Shown: positions 1 to 9,616, counted from the first letter of the stretch. The stretch is 64,000 bases of DNA from Emiliania huxleyi CCMP1516 (GCF_000372725.1 NW_005200170.1:247052-311051), one strand, 5' to 3'. Made by a program: numbers and translations. Notes: a model not told the origin generated them from the sequence alone.

Positions 1-227
1 TCAAGCGTGAGCAGCGCGTGGCCGACGCGGAAGCCTGCAGCTTTCATGCAGTCAAGCGCGTCCGCGAGGCTGAAGGCTCGCACGTGGATCAGTACGGCCA
101 GAACGCGCTCGGCGCACCCCGGGAAGGCGGCAGCGGCTTCTGCGAGGGATTGCTCGAGCCGCTCGGTATCGCAGGTGCGGACGGCTTTGACGTGCTGCCT
201 AGCGGAGCGCCAGGTGGCGCGCTTCAT
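1..227 (-). CDS. hypothetical protein, 5' part only (leaves the window)
   Basis: An ATG at 225-227 on the minus strand opens a frame that stays open to the window edge (75 codons). The predicted peptide starts MKRATWRSARQHVKAVRTCD and is rich in Ala, Leu, Glu and Arg, consistent with an alpha-helical protein; no family is recognised. Minus-strand ATG plus an uninterrupted frame is modest evidence in DNA this GC-rich, where chance open frames are common. It could equally be a chance frame or an internal exon. No promoter or splice site could be assigned. Confidence 0.3.
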   Translation of the reverse strand, partial: MKRATWRSARQHVKAVRTCDTERLEQSLAEAAAAFPGCAERVLAVLIHVRAFSLADALDCMKAAGFRVGHALLTL

Positions 228-1338
228 CGTGTAGCTCAGCCGACGACCCGATCAATTGCCCCGATCCGGACTCGGACACGTCCGGAGAGAGTGGTTCTCG
301 AGGTTCTCGAGGTGGATATCCCGCCTTTGGCCGTTTGGGTAGCGAGTCTGGTGTGACTGACGCGATCCACGCAGGCGTGGTTTCTGACGCCCGACCGTCA
401 GTGCACGGAGTTGCCCCTTCTCCGACTGCCCAGTAGTGGATCGGGAGGAGCCACCGCTGCATGCACGCGCTCTCTACAGGTGGGTGGGGTGTGGGCCCCG
501 ATCAACACAGCGCTCACCAGCGTCACGAGCGACACCACCCTGCCAGTTGGCTCGATCCAGCTGGCCGACAAGGGCGACGGGACCCCCGCCTCCAAGGCTG
601 AGCGGAAGGGCTACTACGCCCACGTCAACAAGGGACACAGGACTTGATCCGCTTTGGCTCCATGACTACGTGCTGGGAGTTCAAGTGCTACACTCCGTTC
701 CTCCGCTCCCCTCCGGCGCAAAGGGCAACGGCTCTGCCCGCTGCGGAGGCGCCGCCTCCCGCGCCGATGGGCACTTCATCGCGCTTGGCAACACCTCTCC
801 GTCGTCGTCCTCGGTCACCCCCAACGGGGTAACCCGGACACGGAGGAGCAGCTGGACCGTGTCAGCGGTGACGGATGGGTGGCGGCGAAGGACGGGGATT
901 ACGCTGACGCCCTTGCCAAAGGCCACACGGTCTGGCGCAAACCAACGAGCCCGGCCGACAAGCTCCTCTCGGACGAAAGCCGACACCTGTTCACCGCTGA
1001 CGGAAAGATATACATCGACCTGAACCCGTACTATGGCGGCAGCAAGCGCCAGAGTGGCACACAGGTTGGTTGTACCAAAGGGTTAATGGCCGCCCCCTGG
1101 TCCAGGCGGCGATGGGGCTGAGCGTCGATCTCACCTCGCCAGGTCGCAAGCGGAGTCGTCCCGAGCATGACCGTGCGCCCAAGGGGCGGCCGGTGAAGGT
1201 GGAGCTGGCAGAGTAGTGCCCTTTTATTACTAAACATCTTTTATTGCAAAAGCGCCTCAAGCCCAAGCTTACCTGTCGGTATCACAACGCGGCGGGGGAA
1301 AGCCTGACGGTCCCCTCGCCAGCGTCGCTGCCCGCACC
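228..1338. other. unassigned stretch with short open frames
   Basis: No complete gene is recognised. One plus-strand frame around 815-1121 reads like ordinary protein (for example DGDYADALAKGHTVWRKP and HLFTADGKIYIDLNPYYGG), so an exon or a decayed gene may lie here, but no family, start or splice sites can be assigned. The rest shows nothing I can support. Confidence 0.25.
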
Positions 1339-1850
1339 CACCGCGCGCAGGCCGGGGGGGGGGGGGGGGCAGGAGGTGGGGAGGAGGGGGGGGGGGGCCC
1401 TTTTTTTTCCCGGGGGGGTTAGGGGGGACCCCGGGCCATTTTTCCCGCTTTCCCCCCGAAAGCCCCTTTTTGAAGGGGCGGCCCTCCCGGGGGGATTTGG
1501 GGGCCCCCCCCCCCTTTCCCCCAGGAAACCTTTGAGGAGGGGGGGCCGGCCCCCTCGATTTTTGGGCCTTTTACCCTGGTGGAGGGGGGGGGGGTTAACG
1601 GGAGGTTTTTTTTTTCTTTGGGGGGGCCCCTTCCCCTTGGGGGGGGGCCTTTTTGGGGGGTTCACCCCTTTTCGGGTCCCCAGGGGGGCTTGGGGCCAAT
1701 TTTTACCTTTTTCAAGCCCTTTGGGGGGGCGGGGAGGCCCTTCCCCCAAGGGAAACCCCCCGGTTTTTTTGGGCAACACCCCTTTTTTTTCGGAATGGCC
1801 CCCCCCCCCCCCCCCCACCCCACCCCCGCCGCCGCCGCCGCCGCCTCGGG
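1339..1850. other. homopolymer-rich stretch, probably low-quality sequence
   Basis: Almost every base occurs in runs of 3 to 15 G, C or T, unlike any other part of the window. The pattern resembles poor base calling at a read end joined into the assembly and is unlikely to be true genomic sequence. Open frames crossing it encode only Gly/Pro/Phe runs and are not credible genes. It borders the truncated left edge of duplication block A. Confidence 0.6.
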
Positions 1851-1913
1851 ACGCGTCCGCCGCCGCTCCAAGCGTGCCGTCGAGACGGCATCGGTGCCCC
1901 CCCCCCCCAGAGC

Positions 1914-2059
1914 GCCAGCGTGGTGACCTGGCCGACGGTGCGCGCGCCAAAGATGGGCGCCTCGAAGCCGGCAGCGACCGCCACGGGCTCGCCCTCCTCG
2001 TCGCCTTTGCCGTCGCTCTCGGTGCGGGCGCGCTTGCCGGAGCGCGACGCCATGGCCAT
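1914..2059 (-). pseudogene. truncated 5' end of an NHL-repeat/BTB gene (copy A)
   Basis: The minus-strand peptide MAMASRSGKRARTESDGKGD followed by EEGEPVAVAAGFEAPIFGAR matches the first ~50 residues of the complete NHL/BTB gene at 14217-15893 almost residue for residue. Similarity stops at about 1914, where the homopolymer-rich stretch begins, so no NHL repeats or BTB domain remain. Its N-terminus is slightly longer than in the intact copy. It marks the left border of duplication block A. The truncation may be real or may reflect a misassembly at the bad stretch. Confidence 0.7.
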
Positions 2060-2358
2060 TGACGGAGAGGTGAAGCGGCTGCCCACGCGGCAAAAGTGCA
2101 CCGTGCCCCTTACCAGCGGAATTTCCGACGCCGTTCCGGCGCCGCTTATGGGAGGAGGCAAAATGGGAGGAGGCAAAACATGCAGCACTCAGCCTTCCCT
2201 CCCCCTCCCGGATGGAAGTACTACCTGAGCTCGACCGTGCTTGACTTCGCTGTTCAGATGGGAAGCGGTAACCCACGGTGATATGGCCGCATGTGATGGG
2301 TGCTTGGGCGATCTCGGATCAAGTAGTCAACGATTTAAGAAGATCCAGTGTTGACACA

Positions 2359-2652
2359 TGCACAGCAAGCAGCTGCTCCTGCGGCGGCCGCACATCCACC
2401 CGACCGCACGACCCTCGCGGCCGGCGCCTCGAGGCCCGTGCACCGCGACGGCGACCACGACGTCCTGCTGCTCGTGCTCGAGGGGGCGGTCGAGGTGGTG
2501 CAGCCCGGGGGGACGACGACCGTCGCGCGCGGCGGCCTCGCGTTCCTGCCCGCAAACACGTCGCACGGCGTGCGAAACGGAGGGGCGGCGACGTCGCAGC
2601 ACCTCGCCATCGAGTTTCTGGACGAGGTGGCGCGGGGGTCGGCGTCGGAGGA
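2359..2652 (+). pseudogene. truncated bicupin gene, second cupin domain only (copy A)
   Basis: The plus-strand frame encodes LAAGASRPVHRDGDHDVLLL, then LAFLPANTSHGVRNGG and LAIEFLDEVARGSAS, nearly identical to the C-terminal cupin domain of the gene at 16644-17606. The first cupin domain is missing. Where the intact copy stops after GSAS, this one reads on for about 20 unrelated residues to a stop at 2710. An ATG at 2348 opens the frame, so a small single-cupin protein is formally possible. A remnant is more likely, given the loss of half the protein and the position next to another truncated gene. Confidence 0.65.
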
Positions 2653-2789
2653 TACCAATGCTCAATGGCTAAACACGATAGATTTCCACACGTTTCAAAT
2701 ACGTCAGTAACACACACTCAGCACTGCACCTCCCTGTCGACTGTCCTCTCGCGCTGACCCATATCATGTGTGGCGCCGGTGCTCCAGAA

Positions 2790-5700
2790 CTAAGCAGAGC
2801 CGCCGCGCCCCGCGCCCCGCCCGCCCCGCCCGCCACGTCCACGCCCCCCTCTCCCCCCTCGCCTACCGACCGCTGCCGTGACGCCCACGGGCTGAGCCTG
2901 GAGCGCGGGGCGCGAGGGCGGCTGGTAGACAAACGTCGTCTGCGCCGCCACCTGTGTCCCAATTGCGACGATGGGCAGCGCCGGCTGGCGGCAAGTCGGG
3001 CAGTTGCTGTCGCGCTCCAGCACGCGCGGCACACACGCCTCGCAGTACAGCGCGTGGCCACACGCAAAGCGGACCGACCGCGGCGCGTTCCAGCAGAGGT
3101 CGCACTGGCGCTCCTCGGCTGCCGCCGTCTCCCCCACCTCCCCCGCCGCTTCGACTAGCGCCTCCAGCCGCGGCAGCGCCTCCGCGAGCGGCATCCGCTT
3201 TCGCTTCCGCTCGTACGCCAGCCCGACCACGAGCCGCGCCAGCTCCTCGGCCTGCGCCGCCGACCAGCCCGCGTCGGCCGCCGCGATGCTCACCGCCGTG
3301 TCGGGCTCCTCCAGCGCATAGTCGCACGCGTTGAGCAAGCCGACGGCGCCGCGGCCGGTCAGGCTGACGAGCAGCGTGATGCCGAGCGCATAGCCGTCGG
3401 TCAGTTGCGAAGCCTGGTTGTCCTGCGTGATGATTGGGTCCATGTAGCCGGGCTTGCCAAAGATACGCTGTGTCGACAGGTGCGAGACCTGCTGGCTGCC
3501 GCCGGCCGTCGCCTCTGCCGCGCGTGCGAGGCCCACGTCGGCGAGGTAGCCGTTGCCGCGCTCGTCGAGCAGGATGTTGCCCGCCGAGACGTCGCGGTGC
3601 AGGACCATGGGAGAGCGCGTGTGCAGGTAGTGCAGAGCGCTCGCCGCGTCGCGCAACACGCGGAGCCGTGCGGCGGAGGAGAGCGGAGGAGGCGCCGTCT
3701 CGAAGCCGAGCATGCGGAGCCGCTGCAGCGCGGCTGGAGTGCGGTAGAGGCGGTCCTCGAGGCTGCCGCCGCGGCAGAGGGGGTAAACGAGGCACGCTCT
3801 CGCCGGTGCCAAACAGACGCCGAGCAGAGGAAGCAGGGACGGGTGGCACGCCGCGCTGAGCGTGCGCACCTCGCTCTGTAGCTCGGCGAGGCCTTGGGCG
3901 CCGACACCGACCAGCGCCGTCTTGACGGCGAACCCGCAAGCGACGCGCGGGAGAGACGGCAACGCATCGGCGCGGTAGACGCGCCCAAAACCTCCCTCGC
4001 CCACCTTGCGAGCCTCGGCAAAGCCGTCGGTCGCCGCGATGAGCTCGTCGAGAGGGATGGCGGTGGGCGGCGCGGCGGCGGCGGCGAGGGCGGCGACACT
4101 CGACGCCGCCTCCGCCGCCTCCGCCGCCGCTGCCGCCTCTGCCGCCTCCGCTGCCGCCGCCTCTTGAGCCTCCGCCGCCGCCACGGCTGCCACTGCCGCC
4201 TCTACAGCCGCCGCCTCCGCCGCCGCCTCCGCCGCCTCCGCCGCCTCCGCCTCCGCCTCCGCCCTCATCCTCGCCTCCTCCCTCTCCCTTGCCGCCTTCT
4301 CCCTTGCCCTCGCCTCTGCCTCCTCCCTTGCGCGCGACGCCGCCTCCGCCTCCTCCGCCGCCCGCGCCGCCGCAGCCTCTGCTACCACCCGATTCGCTTC
4401 CTCCGCCACTCGCGCCTCCTCTGCGGCCCGCGCCTCCTCCGCCTGCTCCGCCGCCCGCTCCACCGCCCGCGCTGCCGCCTCCGCCTGCCTCGCCGCCGCC
4501 TTCTCCTCCTTCTGCCGCTGCCGCTTCAGCGGCTTGGCCAGCTCGTCGCGCAGCCGCCGCGCCGCCCGCAACGCCTCCGAGCCGTTGGCGGACTGGGCGG
4601 TGTTCGCGTTGATCGCCGTTCTGAGCGCCTCGAGATCGGCATCGCCTCGCTCGCACGCCTCAACCGCCTCGCGCAGCGCCGCCTCGGCAGCATCGCGTGC
4701 CTCCGCCGCCTCTGCTGCCGCAGCCTGTTCGGCTGATTCTGCGACCGCCGACGCCCCCTCCGCCTGTGCTGCGGTCGACGAGTGCTCCTCGAGGGCGCGC
4801 ACGCACTCAGCGTGGCCCTTCTCCTTGGCCCACTGAAGCGCCGTCTTGCCGTCAACAGTGCGCGCCGCGTCTGCGCCCGCCCGCAGCAAGCGCCGCACGA
4901 CGGCGGGGTGGTTGAGGTGAGTGGCGAGCATCAGCGCGGTGAGGCCCTTGCTGTCCTGCACATCGACCTCCGCGCCGTGCCGCAGCAGCAAATCGACCAT
5001 CCGCTCGCGGCCGTTGCCGGTGGCGTACATCAGCGCGGTGCCGCCTTTGTTGTTCTGCAAGTCGAACTTCGCCCCGCGCTGCCGCAGCAGCTCGACCACC
5101 CGCTCGTGGCCTTGGCCGGCGGCTAGCGTCAGCGCGGTGTCGCCGTCGCTGTCCTGGAGGTTGATCTCAGCGCCGCGCCGAATCAGCAGCTCGACCACCC
5201 ACTCGTGGCCGTTCTCAGCGGCGAGCATTAGCGCGGCGAGGCCGTTGATGTTCTGCAGGTTGATCTCCGCGCCGTGCTGCAGCAGCAACTCGACCAACCG
5301 CTCGTGGCCTTCCTGGGCGGCGCCCATAAGCAGCGTGACTCCCTCGCTTATGGGCGCCCAACCGCTCATGCCGCCTCGCTCGTACGTCGCGTCGGCCCGC
5401 CCGCCGCCCTCAAGCCACGCCAGTACCACCGTCTCGTCGCCTCGCCCAGCCGCTGCCACGACCTCATCGGAGACTGCCACGCCACCGCTCGACGCCCGCC
5501 CCGCCGCCACCGCTGGAGATAGCGTCTTCGCGACGCTCGATCCAGCCGAGGAAGCGCCGCCGGAGGAAGCGCCGCCTGCGCCTTCGCCGCCGGCTGCCGT
5601 CGCCGTGGGCCGTCCCGCCAACACCTCCTGGACGTGCTTCTTGAAGGCCTCGACGCACGCGGCGTGGCCCTTCTCCTTGGCCACCTGCAGCGCCGTCTTG

Positions 5701-7265
5701 CCGCTCGCATTGCGCGCCGCGGTGTCTGCGCCCGCCTGCAGCAAGCGCCGCACGACGGCGGGTTGGTCGAAGAGGGCGGCCCACATCAGCGCGGTCCAGC
5801 CGTCGTCGTCCTGCAAGTTGACGTCAGCGCCGTGCCGCAGCAGCAGCTCGACCACCAGCTCGTGGCCGTTGACGGCGGCGCCCATCAACAGCGTGAGGCC
5901 GCTCACCTCGCCTCTCCTGTACGTCGCGTCGGCCCGCCCGCCGCCCTCAAGCCACTCCAGCACCGCCTCCTCCTCGCCACGCTCCACCGCTGCCACGACC
6001 GCATCGGAGACTGCCGCGGCACCGCTCGACGCCCGCCCCGCCGCCACCGCTGGAGATAGCGTCTTCGCGACGCTCGATCCAGCCGAGGAAGCGCCGCCGG
6101 AGGAAGCGCCGCCTGCGCCTTCGCCGCCGGCTGCCGTCGCCGCGGACCGTCCCGCCACGACCGACTCCTTGACGTGCTGCCTGAAGGCATCGACGCACTC
6201 GGCGTGGCCCTTCTCCTTGGCCAGCTGCAGCGCCGTTTTGCCGATAACCGTGCGCCGCGCCGTGTCTGCGCCCGCCCGCAGCAAGCGCCGCACGACGGCG
6301 GGGCGGTTGGAGCAGGCGGCACACATCAGCGCGGTGATGCCGTTGCTGCCCTGCAAGTTGACCTCAGCGCCGCGCCGTATCAACAAGTCCAACACCCGCT
6401 CGTGGCCTTGGCCGGCGGCGGCCATCAGCGCGGTGCCACCGACGCTACTCTGCAAGTTGATCTCCGCGCCGTGCCGCAGCAGCAGCTCGACCACCCGCTC
6501 GTGGCCCTCCTGGACGGCGGCCATCAGCGCGGTGCGGCCGAGGCTGTCCTGTAGGTTGACCTCAGCGCCGCGCCGTATCAGCAAGTCGACCACCCGCTCG
6601 TGGCCGTTGTCGGCGGCGCTCATCAGCAGCGTGATGCCGCTCACCTTGCCGTTTTCGTACGTCGCGTTGACATGAGCACCGTGCCGCATCAGCAGCTCGA
6701 CCACCCGCTCGTGGCCGTTGAAGGCGGCGTTCATATGCGCGGTGACGCCGTCGCTGTCCTGCAGGTTGACATGAGCGCCGTGCCGCATCAGCAGCTCGAC
6801 CACCCGCTCGTGGCCGTTGAAGGCGGCGTTCATCAGCGCGGTGACGCCGTCGCTGTCCTGCAGGTTGACATGAGCGCCGTGCCGCAGCAGCAACTTGACC
6901 ACCCGCTCGTGGCCGTGGCCGGCGGCGCTCATCAGCAGCGTGATACCACTCGCCTTGCCGATCTCGTACGTCGCGTTGACCCACCCGCCGACCTCGATCC
7001 ACGCCAGCACCACCGCCTCGTCGCCTCGCTCAGCCGCTGCCACGATCTCGTCGGTCGCCATGACACTCGGGGCCTGCACGGCCGCCCTCGACAGATTGTC
7101 CGGCCGCACTCGCACGCTCTCGCTGCCGCCCTCGAGCGCCACCGCGTACCGCCCGCCCTCGAAGCTCCGCGCCTCACCCAGGCGCCCGTTCAGCTCGGGG
7201 CGTGCCGAGAGCCCGCCGAGCACGACGCGCTGGCCGAGCAGCGGCGCGTCCACAGGTGCGACCAT
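2790..7265 (-). CDS. ankyrin-repeat / TKL-type protein kinase / RING-finger protein (copy A)
   Basis: Single uninterrupted frame of about 1491 residues. The start is placed at the ATG 7263-7265 (MVAPVDAPLLGQRVVLGG) because the paralogue at 22816 begins there; the open frame extends 75 residues upstream without paralogue support. Order of parts: a small SH3-like module (about residues 8-60), more than a dozen ankyrin repeats in three blocks separated by Gly/Ser/Ala linkers (about 80-830), an Ala/Glu-rich coiled coil (about 850-1055), a receptor-like/IRAK-type kinase domain (about 1060-1370), a C3HC4 RING (CDLCW...CGHALYC...CPTC, about 1388-1428) and an RGG tail. The kinase has a glycine loop GEGGFGRVY, the ATP lysine in FAVK and HRDVSAGNILL, but DVG instead of DFG, and the usual HRD+2 lysine is Ser. 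Likely role: scaffold kinase with E3 ubiquitin-ligase activity. Its 3' end faces the cupin remnant; its 5' end faces the coiled-coil gene 228 bp away. Confidence 0.85.
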   Translation of the reverse strand: MVAPVDAPLLGQRVVLGGLSARPELNGRLGEARSFEGGRYAVALEGGSESVRVRPDNLSRAAVQAPSVMATDEIVAAAERGDEAVVLAWIEVGGWVNATYEIGKASGITLLMSAAGHGHERVVKLLLRHGAHVNLQDSDGVTALMNAAFNGHERVVELLMRHGAHVNLQDSDGVTAHMNAAFNGHERVVELLMRHGAHVNATYENGKVSGITLLMSAADNGHERVVDLLIRRGAEVNLQDSLGRTALMAAVQEGHERVVELLLRHGAEINLQSSVGGTALMAAAGQGHERVLDLLIRRGAEVNLQGSNGITALMCAACSNRPAVVRRLLRAGADTARRTVIGKTALQLAKEKGHAECVDAFRQHVKESVVAGRSAATAAGGEGAGGASSGGASSAGSSVAKTLSPAVAAGRASSGAAAVSDAVVAAVERGEEEAVLEWLEGGGRADATYRRGEVSGLTLLMGAAVNGHELVVELLLRHGADVNLQDDDGWTALMWAALFDQPAVVRRLLQAGADTAARNASGKTALQVAKEKGHAACVEAFKKHVQEVLAGRPTATAAGGEGAGGASSGGASSAGSSVAKTLSPAVAAGRASSGGVAVSDEVVAAAGRGDETVVLAWLEGGGRADATYERGGMSGWAPISEGVTLLMGAAQEGHERLVELLLQHGAEINLQNINGLAALMLAAENGHEWVVELLIRRGAEINLQDSDGDTALTLAAGQGHERVVELLRQRGAKFDLQNNKGGTALMYATGNGRERMVDLLLRHGAEVDVQDSKGLTALMLATHLNHPAVVRRLLRAGADAARTVDGKTALQWAKEKGHAECVRALEEHSSTAAQAEGASAVAESAEQAAAAEAAEARDAAEAALREAVEACERGDADLEALRTAINANTAQSANGSEALRAARRLRDELAKPLKRQRQKEEKAAARQAEAAARAVERAAEQAEEARAAEEARVAEEANRVVAEAAAARAAEEAEAASRAREEAEARAREKAAREREEARMRAEAEAEAAEAAEAAAEAAAVEAAVAAVAAAEAQEAAAAEAAEAAAAAEAAEAASSVAALAAAAAPPTAIPLDELIAATDGFAEARKVGEGGFGRVYRADALPSLPRVACGFAVKTALVGVGAQGLAELQSEVRTLSAACHPSLLPLLGVCLAPARACLVYPLCRGGSLEDRLYRTPAALQRLRMLGFETAPPPLSSAARLRVLRDAASALHYLHTRSPMVLHRDVSAGNILLDERGNGYLADVGLARAAEATAGGSQQVSHLSTQRIFGKPGYMDPIITQDNQASQLTDGYALGITLLVSLTGRGAVGLLNACDYALEEPDTAVSIAAADAGWSAAQAEELARLVVGLAYERKRKRMPLAEALPRLEALVEAAGEVGETAAAEERQCDLCWNAPRSVRFACGHALYCEACVPRVLERDSNCPTCRQPALPIVAIGTQVAAQTTFVYQPPSRPALQAQPVGVTAAVGRRGGRGGRGRGGRGGRGAGRGGSA

Positions 7266-7492
7266 CTCGGCTGTTGAGGGCGCCGTCTTTCGTAATTTGT
7301 TTGTGTTTCTTCCGCTGCGGTACAAGGGCGCCGTCGTAGTGCTCAGTTTCTTTCGGCTCGCCATTCCTACTTTGCCAAAGTCGGCAGGGCAATGGAGGCG
7401 GTGGGGGGCGGCGTGAGGGCGGCCGCGCCCTCTTGATTTCTTTCGGCAAAGCGTCATTCCTACTTTGCCAAAGTCGCTGAGGCGGCACAACT
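7266..7492. promoter_or_regulatory. bidirectional intergenic promoter region with a repeated palindrome
   Basis: This 227-bp space separates the divergent kinase (-) and coiled-coil (+) starts. The palindrome ACTTTGCCAAAGT occurs twice, at 7369-7381 and 7462-7474, each inside a longer shared context (cattccTACTTTGCCAAAGTCG). In the second block a near-copy (ACTTTGCCAGAAGT) sits at 25461-25474, 20 bp before the intact coiled-coil gene, and a decayed form (CTTTCAAAGTCGGC) lies near 22905 upstream of the kinase start. Conservation next to both starts suggests a transcription-factor site. No TATA box is evident. Confidence 0.5.
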
Positions 7493-7724
7493 ATGGCTCC
7501 TCAACCCGCGAGCGAGCTCGCCAAATCAGCGGAGACGGCCCAGCGCGCGGCCGAGAACGCGCGCGCGGTGCTTGCCAAGGCCGCCAAGACGGCCGAGGGG
7601 GCCAGCAAGGCCAAGGAGAAGCTGGCCGCGGCGTCGGCCGCGAGCGGCGGCGGCGGCGGAGAGCCGACGTTCACGTTCAAGAACGAGAAGTGGGTCACTT
7701 GCGACGCGTGCAAGACCAAGGTGC
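7493..7724 (+). pseudogene. truncated 5' end of the coiled-coil/SPRY gene (copy A)
   Basis: Starts with ATG at 7493 and encodes MAPQPASELAKSAETAQRAA and on through FKNEKWVTCDACKTKVR, matching residues 1-78 of the intact gene at 25494. Homology ends abruptly at about 7724 within the first zinc motif, before its His and last Cys. The frame then continues into unrelated sequence to a stop at 7882. All later parts (second zinc module, ankyrin repeats, SPRY domain) are absent, so this is a remnant at the right edge of block A. Confidence 0.75.
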
Positions 7725-8298
7725 GCTGTGTTCTGAGAGAGAGATTTTTAGCAATACCATTCCGCGAGCGGTGGATGGGTGATGGTGTCAGCGGAGCCCG
7801 AGCTGGAGCGTCTTATACACAGCTTTACCCGACCGCGATGGAAAATGGATTTTCTGTAAAATTCTTTTGTTCCACCAGCTAAAGGACCGAAAAATTGCAA
7901 AAAAAAATGCCGGGGAGGGTACCCATTCGGTCCCGCTAGCGAACCGACGCTGCTTGACCTGCCAGCGTCGGTTCGCTCTCGTCACGGTCGGGCGTGCGAG
8001 GCTCCTGTGCCTCCGGTGAAGCCGATGCTCAGCCCTCTCCCACCGTCGCGGTTCGCCCGTCACCTCGCCTCTCCGCAGGGTTCATCTCTCGCGCCGGCTG
8101 CATCTCTCCGCCGGTCGCCAGCACCCGCGCCACCGACTAGCTGCACCGCCACTCGCGACGCGCCACCCTCGCTCACAGCCTGTATACGCTACTCCCGCCG
8201 TGACTTTGCTACCACATGGATCGCATGTCACTGCAAACGCGCCCGCAGCCGCGCCGTAAAGGTCTGCCGTGCTGGCTGACGATCTCACTCTCCCGCTC
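7725..8298. other. intergenic, no feature recognised
   Basis: No coding or RNA signal could be supported. The stretch 7915-7975 contains a short inverted match: CCCGCTAGCGAACCGACGCT and later CAGCGTCGGTTCGCT can pair, giving an imperfect hairpin at about 7938-7977. Confidence 0.3.
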
Positions 8299-8844
8299 CT
8301 ATTGCATCTGCCTCCCGCCTCCCAGCTCACATTTCACACCGCAGTAGGTGCTCCGGTCGACGCTGCCGCCGTTGTCATCACTGCGATTTCGTCGTCTGTC
8401 TGGCTGCCTTCGTTTGGATGGCCCGTTTCGGGTGGTTGCTCGCTCGGCCCTGGCTCTGTTGTGCGGTTGGGCATCTCTTCGTCCCTGCTCCTCCCTCCAT
8501 CTTCGGGGTGTCTGTATCCGTCCCCGCCGCTGCCTCCTTGTAGGAGTTCGAAACGGAGTCGGTCCAGGAAGCGTCGTGCGGCTATTCGGTTCCGTTGGCT
8601 CTTCCTGGGCGCCCGTTGGCTGCCCTGGCTGCTCTGGCTCCCCTCGCTCTCGCCCCCCTGGACTCTGCTGGCTGTACTGACTCTGGCTCCCCCCGCCCTC
8701 CGCCTCTTCCTCCGTTGCCGCGTCGGGGAGCTCGAAGAACGCATCGTCGATGAATACCATCTCGTCGTCCGCCGAGGCGCTCTCGTCTCTCTCGTCGCCC
8801 CCCTCGTCGTCGCACGTCTCGCTCTCCGGCGGCTCGCTCTCCAT
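8299..8844 (-). CDS. hypothetical acidic/basic low-complexity protein
   Basis: An ATG at 8842-8844 starts a 181-residue frame. The first third is strongly acidic (MESEPPESETCDDEGGDERD, then ADDEMVFIDDAFFELP), the middle is Gln/Ser/Pro-rich, and the C-terminal half is Arg-rich. The bipolar charge and the non-random hydrophobic patch VFIDDAFFEL suggest a real, perhaps nucleic-acid-associated or disordered protein, but no family is recognised. The same frame is open upstream to about 9111 without a convincing earlier start. It may be a 3' exon of a longer gene. Confidence 0.35.
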   Translation of the reverse strand: MESEPPESETCDDEGGDERDESASADDEMVFIDDAFFELPDAATEEEAEGGGSQSQYSQQSPGGRERGEPEQPGQPTGAQEEPTEPNSRTTLPGPTPFRTPTRRQRRGRIQTPRRWREEQGRRDAQPHNRARAERATTRNGPSKRRQPDRRRNRSDDNGGSVDRSTYCGVKCELGGGRQMQ

Positions 8845-9616
8845 CGGGTTCGTCGTCCCGCCTTGCCTCTCGCGCCCGTGCCGAAACCGCAGTAGGCTGA
8901 GGTGCCCGATCTGGTATGCCTTTGTGCCTTTGAGGGCTCGCGGGCCTCTCGGCACCCCCTTGTCTGCCCTCGGCTTGCGTGGCTTTGGGGCGTCTCCTCG
9001 TTGCTGCCCCTCTCTACGCCGCTCGTCTCGTACGCCGATGATGCCAATGCATAGGCAGGACACCCGGGTGCATATACAGGGCCGGTACGTATACACAGCA
9101 GTACGGCCCACGTCTCACTTAAATCGGCCAGCCACCACTCGCACTCCGCTTGTGGCTCGGCCGATTTTGCCCGAGTGGCCAATTTGAGCGAGCGAATCAA
9201 TCTTTGCGGAGGCCGGCTCCGACGAGGCGTGGGTGTAGGAGAGTGATGCCTTCTAGACCAAGCGGTGCACATCGCCGCTGCGGCCTCCGTAAAGGAGGTG
9301 GAGCGCTGATCATATCCTCATGCGGGCACCTCAAGGCGATGTTAGGTCGCGCCGAGCCGAAATCCACGCCTCGCAGCACGACTCTCACTTGAAGCGGCCG
9401 CGCTCGCGCTCGAGCCGAGAGAAGTGGACCTGCACCCGGGTACCGAGCATGGGATTTTAGAAACCGAAAAGGGAACAGCCGATGCGATCTTTTTCTCTTT
9501 TTTTGCTCAAGGACGGACGATATCCTCCGTCCCTGAGGCAGCGGACTCTCGCTCGTGCCCTTTTTTAAGGGCCCGGGGGGGGGGAGGGTGGTTGAAGAAG
9601 GGGAGAGAGCGCGCGA
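8845..9616. other. intergenic, no feature recognised
   Basis: Open frames here are short and compositionally unconvincing. The last 200 bp (from about 9440) become A/T- and purine-rich and lead into the inverted-repeat element that begins at 9625. Confidence 0.3.

Larger units (their letters stand above)
1914..7724. repeat. segmental duplication block A (partner 14217-25727)
   Basis: Four gene segments occur here in the same order and orientation as in the second block: NHL/BTB 5' end (-), second cupin domain (+), ankyrin-kinase-RING gene (-), coiled-coil gene 5' end (+). Matches run 1914-2050 to about 15770-15890, 2359-2650 to 17325-17609, 2680-7280 to 17762-22830 and 7480-7724 to about 25481-25726. 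The blocks lie about 15 kb apart, in direct orientation. Block A lacks most of the NHL gene, the first cupin domain, the 2.4-kb spacer holding the 360-bp array, and the 3' part of the SPRY gene. Confidence 0.85.

Noticed and set aside
1244-2276. Several long overlapping frames on both strands across the homopolymer-rich stretch
   Set aside because: They consist of Gly, Pro, Phe and Lys runs created by homopolymers and depend on doubtful base calls.
4289-6675. Long plus-strand frames opposite the ankyrin-kinase-RING gene
   Set aside because: They are antisense shadows of a GC-rich repetitive gene; they encode Pro/Ser/Arg-rich sequence, while the minus strand carries recognisable domains.
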